Positions 36,011 through 47,058 are shown, numbered from the stretch's first letter. The stretch is 64,000 bases of DNA from Sphingobium sp. DEHP117 (GCF_030867385.1 NZ_JAPFBJ010000002.1:845001-909000), one strand, 5' to 3'. Notes: a model not told the origin generated them from the letters alone. Translations and numbers: made by a program.

Positions 36011-37014
36011 GCTAACCGCGTGACGGAAAAAATGCCGGTGGCGTTCCCGCTATCGAAGGTCAGGTCGAGTGCGCCTGTGGCGGGATCGATATCACGGCTG
36101 ATAAATTCATGGAATGATCCGGGTACCTCTCGTTTTCCGATGGTGCCGTCAGCCAGCATGAACTCCCGCACGACCTTTGCCGCGAGGAACGCCGTCTGCC
36201 GCACTCTGCCATTAGCGGATATCTCAACACTGTCCTTGAGCGGCGCGCCCCGTGCTTTCAACGACGCCGCCAGCGCCTCGACATCGGTTACGCGCTCGGT
36301 TGCATGATTGAAGGCATTGCCTTCGGTTGCGATCCACGCGGCTTCGGCGGAATGGGCGAGCAGGGTTTCATAGTCCGCCAGGGAAGGCGTGTCATGACAC
36401 CGCCCGAACGCGCGAACCAGCCCCGGCAGGCCGGCGAGCGCCAGCTCGGCTGGGCATTGCCCCGTCTTTCCCAGCGCATGGAGAAGCTCCCATTCGGCCT
36501 CCCCGATCGGATCGGTTGAATTGTCGAAAATTCGTTCCGCGGCCGCCTGAGCCGACACAGGCAGTTGATCGACATGCAGCTCGCTGACGAAGAACTGGGG
36601 TATATCCGAGGGCATATCCCGATAAACGAAGGCGCGGCCCGTCATGTGCAAGCGGGGCAGTGGATAAAGACCGCCGATTGTGTAACCAAGCGGCTCCAGT
36701 ATCCGCGCGAATGCGGCATATCCGCGCGGCAGGGCGCCCGTGGGCCCGTCTATAGTGCGTAATGCGCCATGATCGAAGCACATCCGCTCGCCCTGCCTGA
36801 CCAGATCCGCCACACGCTCACTGGCCGGGGGCACACGATCCAAAAGTTTCATGAACAGGACGATGTTGAGCGCCATCGCCAGCTGCGCCCTCGTAACCGA
36901 AATACTGCCCGCTAACAGCGCTTTGCTGATCCCGAGCGCGTTGCGGGCGAACTCGATCTGGCCGGGTGGCAAGGCGCTGGCTGCCAGACGGTAGATCATG
37001 TCATCATCTGCCAT
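36007..37014 (-). CDS. DUF1338 family protein, HglS-like (2-oxoadipate dioxygenase/decarboxylase family)
   Basis: 335 residues from the ATG at 37014. Metal-binding motifs are visible: H82 in MCFDHGALRTI, H in EGNAFNHATERV, and E in EVPGSFHEFISRD. In HglS this non-heme iron family converts 2-oxoadipate to D-2-hydroxyglutarate in lysine catabolism. It is the first gene of the ast operon, so the promoter should lie in 37015-37272. Whether the substrate is a lysine- or arginine-derived 2-oxo acid is unknown; the operon context is the only clue. Confidence 0.85.
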   Translation of the reverse strand: MADDDMIYRLAASALPPGQIEFARNALGISKALLAGSISVTRAQLAMALNIVLFMKLLDRVPPASERVADLVRQGERMCFDHGALRTIDGPTGALPRGYAAFARILEPLGYTIGGLYPLPRLHMTGRAFVYRDMPSDIPQFFVSELHVDQLPVSAQAAAERIFDNSTDPIGEAEWELLHALGKTGQCPAELALAGLPGLVRAFGRCHDTPSLADYETLLAHSAEAAWIATEGNAFNHATERVTDVEALAASLKARGAPLKDSVEISANGRVRQTAFLAAKVVREFMLADGTIGKREVPGSFHEFISRDIDPATGALDLTFDSGNATGIFSVTRLA

Positions 37015-37272
37015 AGTCACTCGCCGGTCCACGGAGGAATGAGGACGGACCAGAATAGCGGAAGACGCCGCCTTCTTCCAGTGGGTGATCGAGCGCGACC
37101 CTGTCAACCGGAATGTCTTTGGCTGCATTGATGTGGCACCGCGTGTAATCACGGGAGCTCACAAGGCGATCGCGCTACGTTGAACAGGCCGGGCACAGTG
37201 ACGCAAATACTTCGCTGTGCCTCCTCCTTAAGGCCCCCCGACTCAGATTTTACGCTCGACGCTCTGGCTTGA

Positions 37273-39234
37273 TCAGGCCAGGCTCCGAGCGGCGCGATGC
37301 CCTTCTGCAATGGCCGTTTGCAGATCGCGAGGCGAAAGCGCGTCTCCCACGAGTATCGAGGATACGCCGCGCGCGCGCAGATCATCGTGCAACTGCCGCA
37401 AAGGAGCATTCTGCGTGACTAAGACGACTGTATCGGCCGGTATTGTCGTGGAACTATCGCCAACGGCATCGATCGGGCGGATGATGCAGGTGTCGCGACC
37501 GATCGCAACCAATTCGTGGCGCACCTTCAAGGCAAAGTCTCCGAGTGCGTGAAACCGCTCGAGCGCGGCAAGGTCGCGCCAGGAAAAGTGGGCGTGCGGG
37601 GTCATGCTCAATTCGCTCGTCACGAATGTAACAGAAAAGCCGCGCGTCATCAGATACTCCGTGACTGCCAGCGCCTGATATCTGCCGGTGGTATCGAACA
37701 CCACTGCCGCCTTCCCGTGCGGCGCGGCATGTTCCGACAGCAAATCGACCGGTGAGAGAATATGAGACTGTCCCAGCCCATCCACACGCCTCGGCGGGTT
37801 CGCGTGCTGAAACCCGTCCATGCGGGGAACCGAACCAGTCGCTATAATGATCTCGTCGGCCCGCTCTGCGACAATGTCGTCGACTTCCATGTAACTGGAA
37901 AGGCGCACGTCCACCCCCAGGCGATACACTTCTTGTTCGAGCCAGAAGGCGATATCTCCGACTCCCTGCAGGTTGGGAGCCCTGCCGGCGATCGCCAGGG
38001 CTCCGCTCAGGCGTGGCTGGGCCTCGGCCAGAACGACGCTGTGGCCCATCATTGCGGTCACTCGCGCCGCCTCCAGCCCGGAGGGGCCGCCACCCACGAT
38101 CAGCACCTTTTTCGGTACTGCGACAGGCGCGATCAATTCCTCGGCAAGGCTCGCTTCTCGACCTACGCTGGGGTTGACCGCACAACCCATCCGGTTAGCG
38201 CCAAACAGCCCGCCGACACACCCCTCATTGCAGCCGATGCATGGCCGCACCGCCTCTGCTCCGAGCTCGCGCGTCTTACGCACAAGGTCAGGGTCCGCAA
38301 TCTGGGCCCTTACCATGGAAACGAGGTCGGCCTGTCCTTCGCGAATGACCTGATCCGCCTCCTGGAGCGTGCGAAATCGCCCGGCCACGATCCGCGGTAC
38401 GCGAGCGGCCGACGCTATAGCGGCGGCCGTCGGCAGTTCATAGCCGGTCGGTTCATGCATGGCGCCAATCATCGTTCCGAACCGGTAATAATCTCCGGCC
38501 GATACATCGACGAAATCGATCAGCTTCTCCTCCTCGAGCTTGCGCACGATGTTACTGTTGGCCTCGACGTCGATGCCGTTGCCCATCTCGCTTACCCCGA
38601 GGCGCACGCCGACGGCGAAATCCTCATTTACCGCCGCCCGAATCTCACGCGCGACTTCAAACAAGAAGCGAGCCCTGTTCTCTGCGCTACCGCCATATTG
38701 GTCGCTGCGGTCGTTATAATAGGGGTTCAGAAACTGGTGAAAGATGTAGCCATGACAGGCATGGATCTCGACCCCGTCAAGCCCGCCGCTCTGGCATCGG
38801 AGCGCCGCGTCCACGAACGCCTGTTTCAGCTCGGCAATATCGTCGAGCGACATTGGCCGACCGACGAGGCCTGAAAATCCTGGCTTGTCCGACACGGCCC
38901 AAGGCGGACCGAGGTTCGTGTCGGGATAGATATTGCCCCCGTGCCAGAGCTGCTGGAACACCTTCATGCCATAAGGCCGGACCGCTTTCATGAGCGTCTC
39001 AAAGCCCGGCACGATGGAGTCGCGCCACAATGCGACATGGATTTGGCTTGAGGGATGTACGCTGGATGCTTCCAGGATACTGAGTCCACACCCGCCTTTG
39101 GCGCGCGCCAGATGATAGGCGATATAATCGTCAGAAATATCAAGATAGGCCAGACCGGTGTCATGAGCGGTACGCACGATGCGATTGGGTACTTCCACCC
39201 GTCCTATTTTGATTGGTTCGAACACCTTCAGCAT
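37273..39234 (-). CDS. FMN/FAD/4Fe-4S oxidoreductase, 2,4-dienoyl-CoA reductase-like
   Basis: 653 residues from the ATG at 39234 (GGAGGAG upstream). The N-terminal old-yellow-enzyme barrel (1-330) has HGGNIYP and VEIHACHGYIFHQFLNP followed by YYNDRSDQYGGSAENRARF. A cluster motif has C332, C335, C339 and C351, binding 4Fe-4S. GGGPSG at 381-386 starts the FAD/NAD(P)H part. It resembles FadH, trimethylamine dehydrogenase and bile-acid/stilbene reductases, so the substrate is uncertain. It is separated from the ast operon by 258 bp and probably has its own promoter. Confidence 0.9.
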   Translation of the reverse strand: MLKVFEPIKIGRVEVPNRIVRTAHDTGLAYLDISDDYIAYHLARAKGGCGLSILEASSVHPSSQIHVALWRDSIVPGFETLMKAVRPYGMKVFQQLWHGGNIYPDTNLGPPWAVSDKPGFSGLVGRPMSLDDIAELKQAFVDAALRCQSGGLDGVEIHACHGYIFHQFLNPYYNDRSDQYGGSAENRARFLFEVAREIRAAVNEDFAVGVRLGVSEMGNGIDVEANSNIVRKLEEEKLIDFVDVSAGDYYRFGTMIGAMHEPTGYELPTAAAIASAARVPRIVAGRFRTLQEADQVIREGQADLVSMVRAQIADPDLVRKTRELGAEAVRPCIGCNEGCVGGLFGANRMGCAVNPSVGREASLAEELIAPVAVPKKVLIVGGGPSGLEAARVTAMMGHSVVLAEAQPRLSGALAIAGRAPNLQGVGDIAFWLEQEVYRLGVDVRLSSYMEVDDIVAERADEIIIATGSVPRMDGFQHANPPRRVDGLGQSHILSPVDLLSEHAAPHGKAAVVFDTTGRYQALAVTEYLMTRGFSVTFVTSELSMTPHAHFSWRDLAALERFHALGDFALKVRHELVAIGRDTCIIRPIDAVGDSSTTIPADTVVLVTQNAPLRQLHDDLRARGVSSILVGDALSPRDLQTAIAEGHRAARSLA

Positions 39235-39310
39235 CGCGCGCTCCTCCACTCTTTCCTCGCACCGATTGCGGTATGATTATCCAGTTGCCTGTGGGAATTT
39301 CTAATTCAGG

Positions 39311-39487
39311 TTAGTCTTTAGTTAATGCAACGGCAAGCGCCGGTTTCATGCGAAGGGTGAGGGTGATGCGCTTCTCCACCTCCGAAATGTGATCGATATT
39401 GAGTGGGGTCCGACGCGGAGGAGCGGGCCAATAATGCAAATCATCGAGGTTTCGAAGGTGGGGGGGCGGATTTGGCGATCTCCCCAT
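39311..39487 (-). CDS. Short open frame of unknown function (58 codons)
   Basis: An ATG at 39487 starts MGRSPNPPPHLRNLDDLHYW and ends in VEKRITLTLRMKPALAVALT-KD before TAA. Composition (acidic-basic helix, hydrophobic tail) looks protein-like, but there is no good Shine-Dalgarno and no family I recognise. It may instead be the 3' remnant of a larger lost gene. It lies upstream of and parallel to the flavin oxidoreductase gene. Confidence 0.25.
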   Translation of the reverse strand: MGRSPNPPPHLRNLDDLHYWPAPPRRTPLNIDHISEVEKRITLTLRMKPALAVALTKD

Positions 39488-39689
39488 TGTTCGTCATCCG
39501 GCTGGGCCAGGTACGATCATGGTCTTCGAAGCGTGGGACAGCGCAAAGTCCTATCATGACTGCATCGCCTGTCGGATGAGACGCGGCGAGATGGATGGAA
39601 TGCATTCCATTCTGGTCGAACCGCGTCGGCTGGATTTCTGCCGGTTACTATTACCCTGGCCTGACAGCGGTCGACCCGAGTGCCTGTAA
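39467..39689 (+). pseudogene. Possible gene remnant, weakly like ABM/YgiN-type dimeric barrel
   Basis: The plus frame reads GFGDLPIVRHPAGPGTIMVF then EAWDSAKSYHDCIACRMRRG and ends DFCRLLLPWPDSGRPECL at TAA. The 'IMVFEAWDS..SYHDCI' segment resembles small alpha/beta-barrel monooxygenase-like proteins, but the match is weak. There is no clear start or Shine-Dalgarno. The whole 39235-40070 interval (836 bp) appears to be debris of former genes rather than regulatory DNA. Confidence 0.3.
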
Positions 39690-39769
39690 CGCAATACAGG
39701 TGCCGGGATCTTTATCGCAAGAAACTAATTAGGTTCTAGACATATACGCCTGTCTTGGCTTAAGTTTCG

Positions 39770-39897
39770 CCTTCACCGCGGCAAGCTTTCCGGTCAAGTT
39801 CACACTTTGGCGCAAGAACCTGACCAACAAGGCCTATATGCCCAGCAACGTGATCTCCGTTCGGATCGATGACAGGCAGGTGACCCTAGGCCCGTGA
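39770..39897 (+). pseudogene. TonB-dependent receptor C-terminal remnant
   Basis: The plus frame gives FPVKFTLWRKNLTNKAYMPS then NVISVRIDDRQVTLGP and stops. 'W.KNLTNKAY' followed by about 20 residues and 'GPPRTYG' is the standard receptor C terminus; here TGA falls where PPRTYG would continue, so a frameshift or junction removes the last strand. Nothing of the upstream barrel remains. Confidence 0.65.
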
Positions 39898-40070
39898 GCA
39901 TGAGCAAGACATAAAGGTTCAAAGGTTGGTAGGCGCCGCCTGAACCGCTCAATAGGCGATATCCCTATGGCAATATCGGGTACCCGTTACGTACCGTGCC
40001 AATCCATATGATTGACGTTACAAATGCCAGCGGAGCGAACAAGCCCGCCGCCATCAAGGGCAACTATGGT

Positions 40071-40688
40071 TCAGTGTCCTCGATGCAATGGCAGGGCCAG
40101 GCGCCAGTGAATCGCTGCTCCCCGAAGGGCAAAGCCAAAGATGAAGCCAATCGTTGATGGCCAAGGCGGTGCAAGATCTGCCGTTATCAGCATGACGAAC
40201 AGGAAGGCTGAAAGTAAGGATGCAGTCACGTAGATCTCGTTCCTCATCAGGATCGAGGGTACGCCTGCGGTGATATCGCGGATCACGCCCCCGATGCAGC
40301 CGGTTATGACGCCTGCGGCGATAGCGGGGACCGGAGGCGCTCCATATTGCAGCGCCTTTCCGGCACCATACACCGAATAGGCTGCCAGCCCGGCGGCATC
40401 CATCCATTCAAGCGCGCGATCGGGCCACCAGCGCAGAGGTGCTATCCAAATGAGCGCGGCGACTATGACGCACAGGACTACAGGAGTGGAATCCTGCATC
40501 CAGAACACCGGTGCGCCGATCAGCAGATCGCGCAGCGTTCCGCCCCCCGTCGCCGTGATCAGAGCAAAAAACCAGGCCGCAATGAAATCCAGCCGTTTTC
40601 GTGCAGCAGCCAACGCTCCAGAAGCGGCAAACACGGACATCCCAGCTACATTGAGCCACGTGGCAATATTTTCGATCGGCATTTCCAT
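40071..40688 (-). CDS. Trimeric intracellular cation channel (TRIC/UPF0126) family protein
   Basis: 205 residues with about seven transmembrane helices in two related halves. The glycine motifs GGGTLRDLLIG and GCIGGVIRDITAG mark the two inverted repeats of the TRIC fold, which forms a homotrimeric K+-selective channel. The product ends LPLHRGH. It lies between gene debris and a phasin-like gene, not obviously in an operon. Confidence 0.88.
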   Translation of the reverse strand: MEMPIENIATWLNVAGMSVFAASGALAAARKRLDFIAAWFFALITATGGGTLRDLLIGAPVFWMQDSTPVVLCVIVAALIWIAPLRWWPDRALEWMDAAGLAAYSVYGAGKALQYGAPPVPAIAAGVITGCIGGVIRDITAGVPSILMRNEIYVTASLLSAFLFVMLITADLAPPWPSTIGFIFGFALRGAAIHWRLALPLHRGH

Positions 40689-40850
40689 GGCTCTTCTTAT
40701 CCGTGTTACGGGATTGAGTCATATGTAGCATGCAATGGTCTGCCGATATGGAGTGAAAGCGGCCCGGCGGGGCCGTCACCAATGGTAATATAATGCCATA
40801 GCAGGTCCGGCGACGCGCTCAAATATGCACATGGATCGAAGAACGAGCGG

Positions 40851-41309
40851 TCAAAGCCCAATCGTTCTTCTGGTTGCCAACCTCTTGCTGTTGGCGGCGA
40901 CGGCGGACTTGACCGGCTGGAGCGCCTCCGCGGGCAACAGGGCGAGCGTTGCCATGGCCGTCAAGGTTTTCTCCGTCGTTTCAAGCAGGTCAAAAAAGGT
41001 CACGGGCGTTCCGGTTTGCGCCTTATCCACGATCTTCCGCTGTTGATCGCTTGCAATCTCAAGATGCCGTCTGGCACGGTCCAATACGTGTGCAGACTGA
41101 GTGAAGGCGGCGCTCTTCTCCGACCACATCAGACCGATTTCCCGATAATCGGCCTGCATCGGGGAGAGAAACGCCTGCCATAGCGTCGGCATACGCGCGG
41201 CGATCACCTGCTGCGCGTCGGAGATCATCTCCAGCCAATCACCGCTGGTCCGCGCCTGCGTCCAGGGCCACATCATCAGCGTGTAGGCATTTGAAAAACT
41301 GTTCGGCAT
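40851..41309 (-). CDS. Phasin-like small helical protein
   Basis: From the ATG at 41309 the product is 152 residues, MPNSFSNAYTLMMWPWTQAR onward. It is entirely helical by composition and has the pattern of phasin/PHA-granule proteins (aromatic N terminus, Q/A-rich central helix, Ala-Val-Lys-rich tail). An upstream in-frame extension to 41519 overlaps catalase and lacks support. It follows catalase by 67 bp on the same strand, so it may be co-transcribed. The assignment is tentative. Confidence 0.55.
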   Translation of the reverse strand: MPNSFSNAYTLMMWPWTQARTSGDWLEMISDAQQVIAARMPTLWQAFLSPMQADYREIGLMWSEKSAAFTQSAHVLDRARRHLEIASDQQRKIVDKAQTGTPVTFFDLLETTEKTLTAMATLALLPAEALQPVKSAVAANSKRLATRRTIGL

Positions 41310-41376
41310 GAATGCGCCCTTTGATTGTATTGCCTCTAAGACCGGCCTGTCCGGCAGCTGTGCAGCATCCCCGAGT

Positions 41377-43476
<2,100 letters not shown>

Positions 43477-43642
43477 CGGCTGTCTCCTGATATTGCTATC
43501 GGGATAACTCGGTGTTGGTCCGGAAGTTCAGCGCCGCTGGAATTAAGATTGCCGCTCATGAAGACCTGGATCAGAATTCTGTCGTTATTCCCTGGCGCCT
43601 TTGGCCCATAGTGGTGGACGGGCATCTGCTGGAGAACTGCCC

Positions 43643-43948
43643 GTGAAAGTGCAACGCGAACATCTCCGCACCGCTCTTCGCTGGATGTTGGCGATCGCTT
43701 TCGGTTTTGCGGGGATAGTCCACCTCCGGTCCCCCGAAAGCTTCCTTCCTATCATGCCCGATTGGGTGCCCTTTCCCAGGCAAACGATCCTGATAACGGG
43801 CGTATGTGAGATCGTAGGGTCAACTGCTCTGTTGACACGTCGACTGCGGAAGCTTGCCGGTGTCATGCTCGGCACGATGCTCTGGGTTTCACCCTCTGCG
43901 CCCCTCCGAGGCCATGGCCCCTCCGAGGCCATGGCTCAGAAGCGATAG
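43643..43948 (+). pseudogene. DoxX-like membrane protein, 3'-truncated
   Basis: From GTG 43643 (GGAGAA 8 nt upstream), the frame reads VKVQREHLRTALRWMLAIAF then FGFAGIVHLRSPESFLPIMP and VCEIVGSTALLTRRLRKLAG, three of the four DoxX helices with typical IHL and CEI motifs. After about residue 75 the family sequence stops and the tail TMLWVSPSAPLRGHGPSEAM... comes from unrelated DNA including a 17-bp tandem repeat. So the gene is cut at a rearrangement junction near 43870. It is divergent from catalase. Confidence 0.65.
43900..43933 (+). repeat. Two perfect 17-bp tandem copies
   Basis: GCCCCTCCGAGGCCATG is repeated directly at 43900-43916 and 43917-43933, at the junction between the truncated DoxX gene and the 3' end of the split beta-barrel gene. 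It marks a repair or slippage scar. Confidence 0.8.
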
Positions 43949-44044
43949 CTGATGCTGGCACCCCCGGCGATGTCGGCGCTCTGGCTGTTGAGGCCGGTAA
44001 TGCCATAAAGGGTGAGGCTGAGCTTCTTCGCGAGGCGCACATTA
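43936..44044 (-). pseudogene. Outer-membrane beta-barrel protein, C-terminal part (split gene)
   Basis: Minus-strand reading up to TGA (43938-43936) gives NVRLAKKLSLTLYGITGLNS then QSADIAGGASISYRF, ending in the terminal Phe of a BAM-dependent barrel. It is cut at TA (44043-44044) by the MITE-like element. The upstream part is at 45630-46015. Joining both across the insertions gives EITGWTNVRLAKKLSL in frame. Confidence 0.85.
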
Positions 44045-44208
44045 GGGGCTGTGGGGATTCAGTCCATATAGGCCTGCAAAGCGCTATTTTCTGCGCTTCG
44101 ATGCTCACGTACCTTTAAGTACGCTGCGCTCCGATGCTCGAAAATCCCCCTTTTGCCCTGCGGTCGCCTGCGGCCCCGGCTCTATCTGAACTGAATCCCC
44201 ACGGCCCC
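44045..44208. mobile_element. MITE-like element, 164 bp, with IS5-type ends (copy 2)
   Basis: TIRs GGGGCTGTGGGGATTCAG (44045-44062) and, inward from the right, GGGGCCGTGGGGATTCAG (44191-44208): 17 of 18 match. TA flanks both sides. The left end of the IS5 element at 19770, GGGGCTGTTGAGATTCAG, matches at 16 of 18, so an IS427-group transposase could mobilise this element (inference). Interior blocks GGCCTGCAAA, GCGCTTC and TGCTCACGTAC.TTTAAGTAC are shared with 30966-31108. It has no coding frame and sits inside the beta-barrel gene. Confidence 0.75.
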
Positions 44209-44211
44209 TAG

Positions 44212-45625
44212 CATTACAGTTGCATTTTTAATTTGATATGGGCGCGCCGTGCGGCAGCCTGATGCGCTCGTCTCCAGCATGACCAAGCGATGATGGTGGC
44301 GGGCTGGATACGACGCTGGGCCAGTTTGTTGGCGATCCGCCGGACTTCCTGGATCGACCAGCGGATCAGATCCTGATGGTTGGCATTCTCAGCCTTTTTG
44401 GGGGCGTCGTGTCGTTGGCGCGATACCGGATGACCGCCATCATGGCGAAGGCGAGCATCACGAGCGAGACGTGGCGATGCCAGCCATGCCATGATCGCGT
44501 TTCGTTGTGATCAAGGCCGAGTTCGTTCTTGGCGGTTTCGAAGCTGTCTTCGATCGCCCAGCGATGACCTTCGACGGAAACAAGCGTCTGGATGCCCGTC
44601 CCGGCCGGGCACCAGGTTGTGAAGAAAGCGAGATCGCCGTCGCTGATATTGCGGCGGATCAGAAGGCCCCGGGTCCAAAGCCCCGATTTCGTCTCATCAT
44701 ATTCATCAGCTTCGAGATCCGCGAGTTCGCAGTAAGCCCAGTCATGAAGCCGCGCGCCCTTGGTTCCCTCGCCAGCAGACAGACGCAGCCATGCATCGGG
44801 CGCAAGATCACGGGCGATTTCTTCCGCAGTGCCTGCAACCAGGGGCTTTCCTGCCCACGAGCCGAAATGGTGATCGGATTTAACCCCGAGAACATAGCCT
44901 TTGCAGGCTCGGCGCAGCGCGCCTTCAATGTCCCCAACACCGTACACCGCATCGGCCGCCACCCATGAAAAAGGCACATCCGCTGCCAGCGCGCGCCCTA
45001 TCATATCGACCGCCAAAGCTGGCTTGGTGGCGAAGGCGACCGCCTCGGGAACATGCGCGGCAATCAGCCTTGCCGGGTCACCCGTCCAACTCTTGGGCAA
45101 ATAGAGCGCCCGATCGATAAAGGCGTGACCCCGTGCCGACACATAGGCGGCGAACACACCAATCTGGCAGTTCGTGATCTTGCCAGCCGAACCGGTATAT
45201 TGACGCGCAACACCGCAGGATGCCTTGCCTTGCTTGAGAAAACCGGTCTCATCGATGACCAGAACTGCATCTTGTGTGCCGAGGTTTTCGACAACATAAT
45301 CCCGCACAATGTCGCGAAGCCCGCCCGCGTCCCAGCGCCCCCGGCCCAAAATGGCCTGCTGTCGCCAAGGACCCGGATCACCCGCCGCCTCAGCCCGCAT
45401 CCAACCCGTCTTACGGCGCTCGTCGCCCAGCAAACCATCCAGAAAAAGGTTCGCTGACACTGCCACTCGTTCCTGCGTGAACAAGCCACGCATACGAGCC
45501 TTCACGTCGCGAAGCGACGATGCCCATAGCTCCAGCGTGGTCTCAATTGATGCGCCTGTCATCCACGGCCTCCTTACCATGGAGACCTATTGATTCAGAG
45601 TTTCAATCAATATGCAACTGTAATG
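44212..45625 (-). mobile_element. IS701-family insertion sequence (1414 bp)
   Basis: Perfect 14-bp inverted ends CATTACAGTTGCAT at 44212 and 45625, with CTAG duplicated at 44208-44211 and 45626-45629, matching the family's YTAR 4-bp duplication. The left CTAG is built from the last C of the MITE, its TA flank and the next G, so IS701 inserted after and directly beside the MITE. One intact transposase gene is carried. Confidence 0.93.
44366..45580 (-). CDS. IS701-family transposase
   Basis: 404 residues. The DDE signature segments are VLVIDETGFLKQGKASCGVA (D), VAADAVYG (D), and RWAIEDSFETAKNELGLDHN (E), the last being diagnostic of IS701/DDE_5 enzymes. QYTGSAGKITNCQIGVF is also typical. The frame is uninterrupted and the C terminus ends shortly before the left IR, so it is probably functional. 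Confidence 0.93.
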   Translation of the reverse strand: MVRRPWMTGASIETTLELWASSLRDVKARMRGLFTQERVAVSANLFLDGLLGDERRKTGWMRAEAAGDPGPWRQQAILGRGRWDAGGLRDIVRDYVVENLGTQDAVLVIDETGFLKQGKASCGVARQYTGSAGKITNCQIGVFAAYVSARGHAFIDRALYLPKSWTGDPARLIAAHVPEAVAFATKPALAVDMIGRALAADVPFSWVAADAVYGVGDIEGALRRACKGYVLGVKSDHHFGSWAGKPLVAGTAEEIARDLAPDAWLRLSAGEGTKGARLHDWAYCELADLEADEYDETKSGLWTRGLLIRRNISDGDLAFFTTWCPAGTGIQTLVSVEGHRWAIEDSFETAKNELGLDHNETRSWHGWHRHVSLVMLAFAMMAVIRYRANDTTPPKRLRMPTIRI

Positions 45626-45629
45626 CTAG

Positions 45630-46015
45630 TCCACCCGGTGATCTCGCTGCTCCCCTTCGTGCCGCGAAATGCCGACTGCTGCCAGTCATAATCCGCGCCG
45701 ATATAGAACCCTTCAGCCGCTTTCAGGCTGGCGCCCGCACCCGCGCCCCATGTGGAGCGGATGGTGGACTCTGTGGACTTGCCAGCAAATTTGCGGCGGC
45801 CGTGTGCATATAGGCTGAAGTCGCCAATATCCTTCACCAAATCCGCCGACGCGGTGACATCGACCCTGCCAGTGCCCAGACGTTTTTTGCGGGAGGCCGT
45901 CGGGAGTTTCACTTTTACGCTTGGCTCAAGATAGAAATCACCGCCCAGGTCGACGTAGGTCATCGCGACGCTCACGTCGCCCAGCCCGCTGCGCTTGTCG
46001 TTGGTGAGCGCGGGT
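45630..46015 (-). pseudogene. Outer-membrane beta-barrel protein, middle part (split and 5'-truncated)
   Basis: Reads GLGDVSVAMTYVDLGGDFYL then EPSVKVKLPTASRKKRLGTG, YAHGRRKFAGKS and ADYDWQQSAFRGTKGSSEIT. The pattern (glycine-x-GDV start, 'KVKLPTA..K.LGTG' strand) is that of the Phenol_MetA_deg-like/transporter beta-barrel family. The N terminus is missing: upstream DNA past about 46015 belongs to an RTX gene on the other strand. It continues across IS701 and the MITE at 43936-44044. An annotated frame to 46836 is only an antisense artefact of the RTX repeats. Confidence 0.8.
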
Positions 46016-46019
46016 TGAG

Positions 46020-46872
46020 CGCTATTTATCACGTTGCTCCTGTCTTCAACCTGCGCGCTGCCGCTGCCTTCACCCTCACCGGCAACGCGCTGGCCAACAC
46101 GATCACGGGTGGCGCGGGTAACGACACCATTTCCGGCCTTGATGGCAACGACATATTGATCGGTGGCCTCGGCAACGACCATCTCGATGGCGGCAACGGA
46201 AATGATCGGCTCGACGGCGGCGGCAGGGCTGACATTTTGACAGGCGGCGCGGGCAATGACATCTATTATGTCGACGATGCCGCTGACCAGGTGATAGAGC
46301 TGGCCGGCGGCGGCGCGGATACCGTGTTCACCACCTTGCTTGATTACACGCTGGCGGGAGAAGTCGAGAAGCTCACGTCGAGCGGGGTCGGAGATTTCAC
46401 TCTCACCGGCAATGCTCTTGGCAACACCGTCACAGGCGGCGCTGGCAATGATGTGCTGACCGGCCTCGGCGGCAAGGATATCCTGATCGGTGGAGCGGGT
46501 GATGACGTCCTCAATGGCGGCGCGCTGGCCGATACGCTCACCGGAGGCACAGGGGCAGACAGCTTCGTGTTCGATACGCTGACGACCAGCGCGAACAAGG
46601 ATACCATCAAGGATTTCGAGCTCGGTATCGATCATATCGCGCTTGATCGCGCGGCTTTCGGCGCATTTGCAGGCAATGCTACACGCGCCCTCATCGCAGC
46701 AGACCTGTTTTACGGAGCGGCCGCCACCGCCGCCAACCAACACTTCATCTACAACAGCACGACCGGCGCACTCTAGTATGACGCGGATGGTCTGGGTGGC
46801 GCCACGCAAGTGCAGATCGCCACTCTCACCAACCATGCGCTGATCCAGGGATCGGACATCGTACTGATATAG
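46020..46872 (+). pseudogene. RTX-type calcium-binding repeat protein, 5'-truncated with in-frame stop
   Basis: Nonapeptide GGxGNDxLx repeats run in two blocks: GGAGNDTISGLDGNDILIGG and GGAGNDVLTGLGGKDILIGG, separated by DYTLAGEVEKL, the standard sphingomonad RTX layout. DTIKDFELGIDHIALD is the RTX C-terminal domain. TAG at 46774-46776 interrupts STTGAL-YDADGLGGATQVQI; the frame then continues to TAG at 46870-46872 (QGSDIVLI). The 5' end is missing at the junction with the beta-barrel fragment. RTX proteins are exported by type I secretion; this one is not functional as it stands. Confidence 0.8.
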
Positions 46873-47058
46873 CTATATAATGACAGGCGCTCGTAGGGAG
46901 ACTATCAGAGGCGAGCCCGAACCGGAAAACGTCTAACTCAAAGCCACTTGGTAGATGGAGAGGCAGCTTGCCTCCATTCTTCTCCATGACCTGGCGTTCC
47001 GGACTGTCTGGACAAATTGTCGTTTGCTCCGATCTGGCGTTCTTCCGCCGACCTCTCC

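Noticed and set aside
46016-46836. Apparent N-terminal half of the minus-strand beta-barrel frame
   Set aside because: This stretch is the reverse complement of RTX repeats; the plus strand carries clear GGxGNDxL repeats, so the minus frame is open only by composition.
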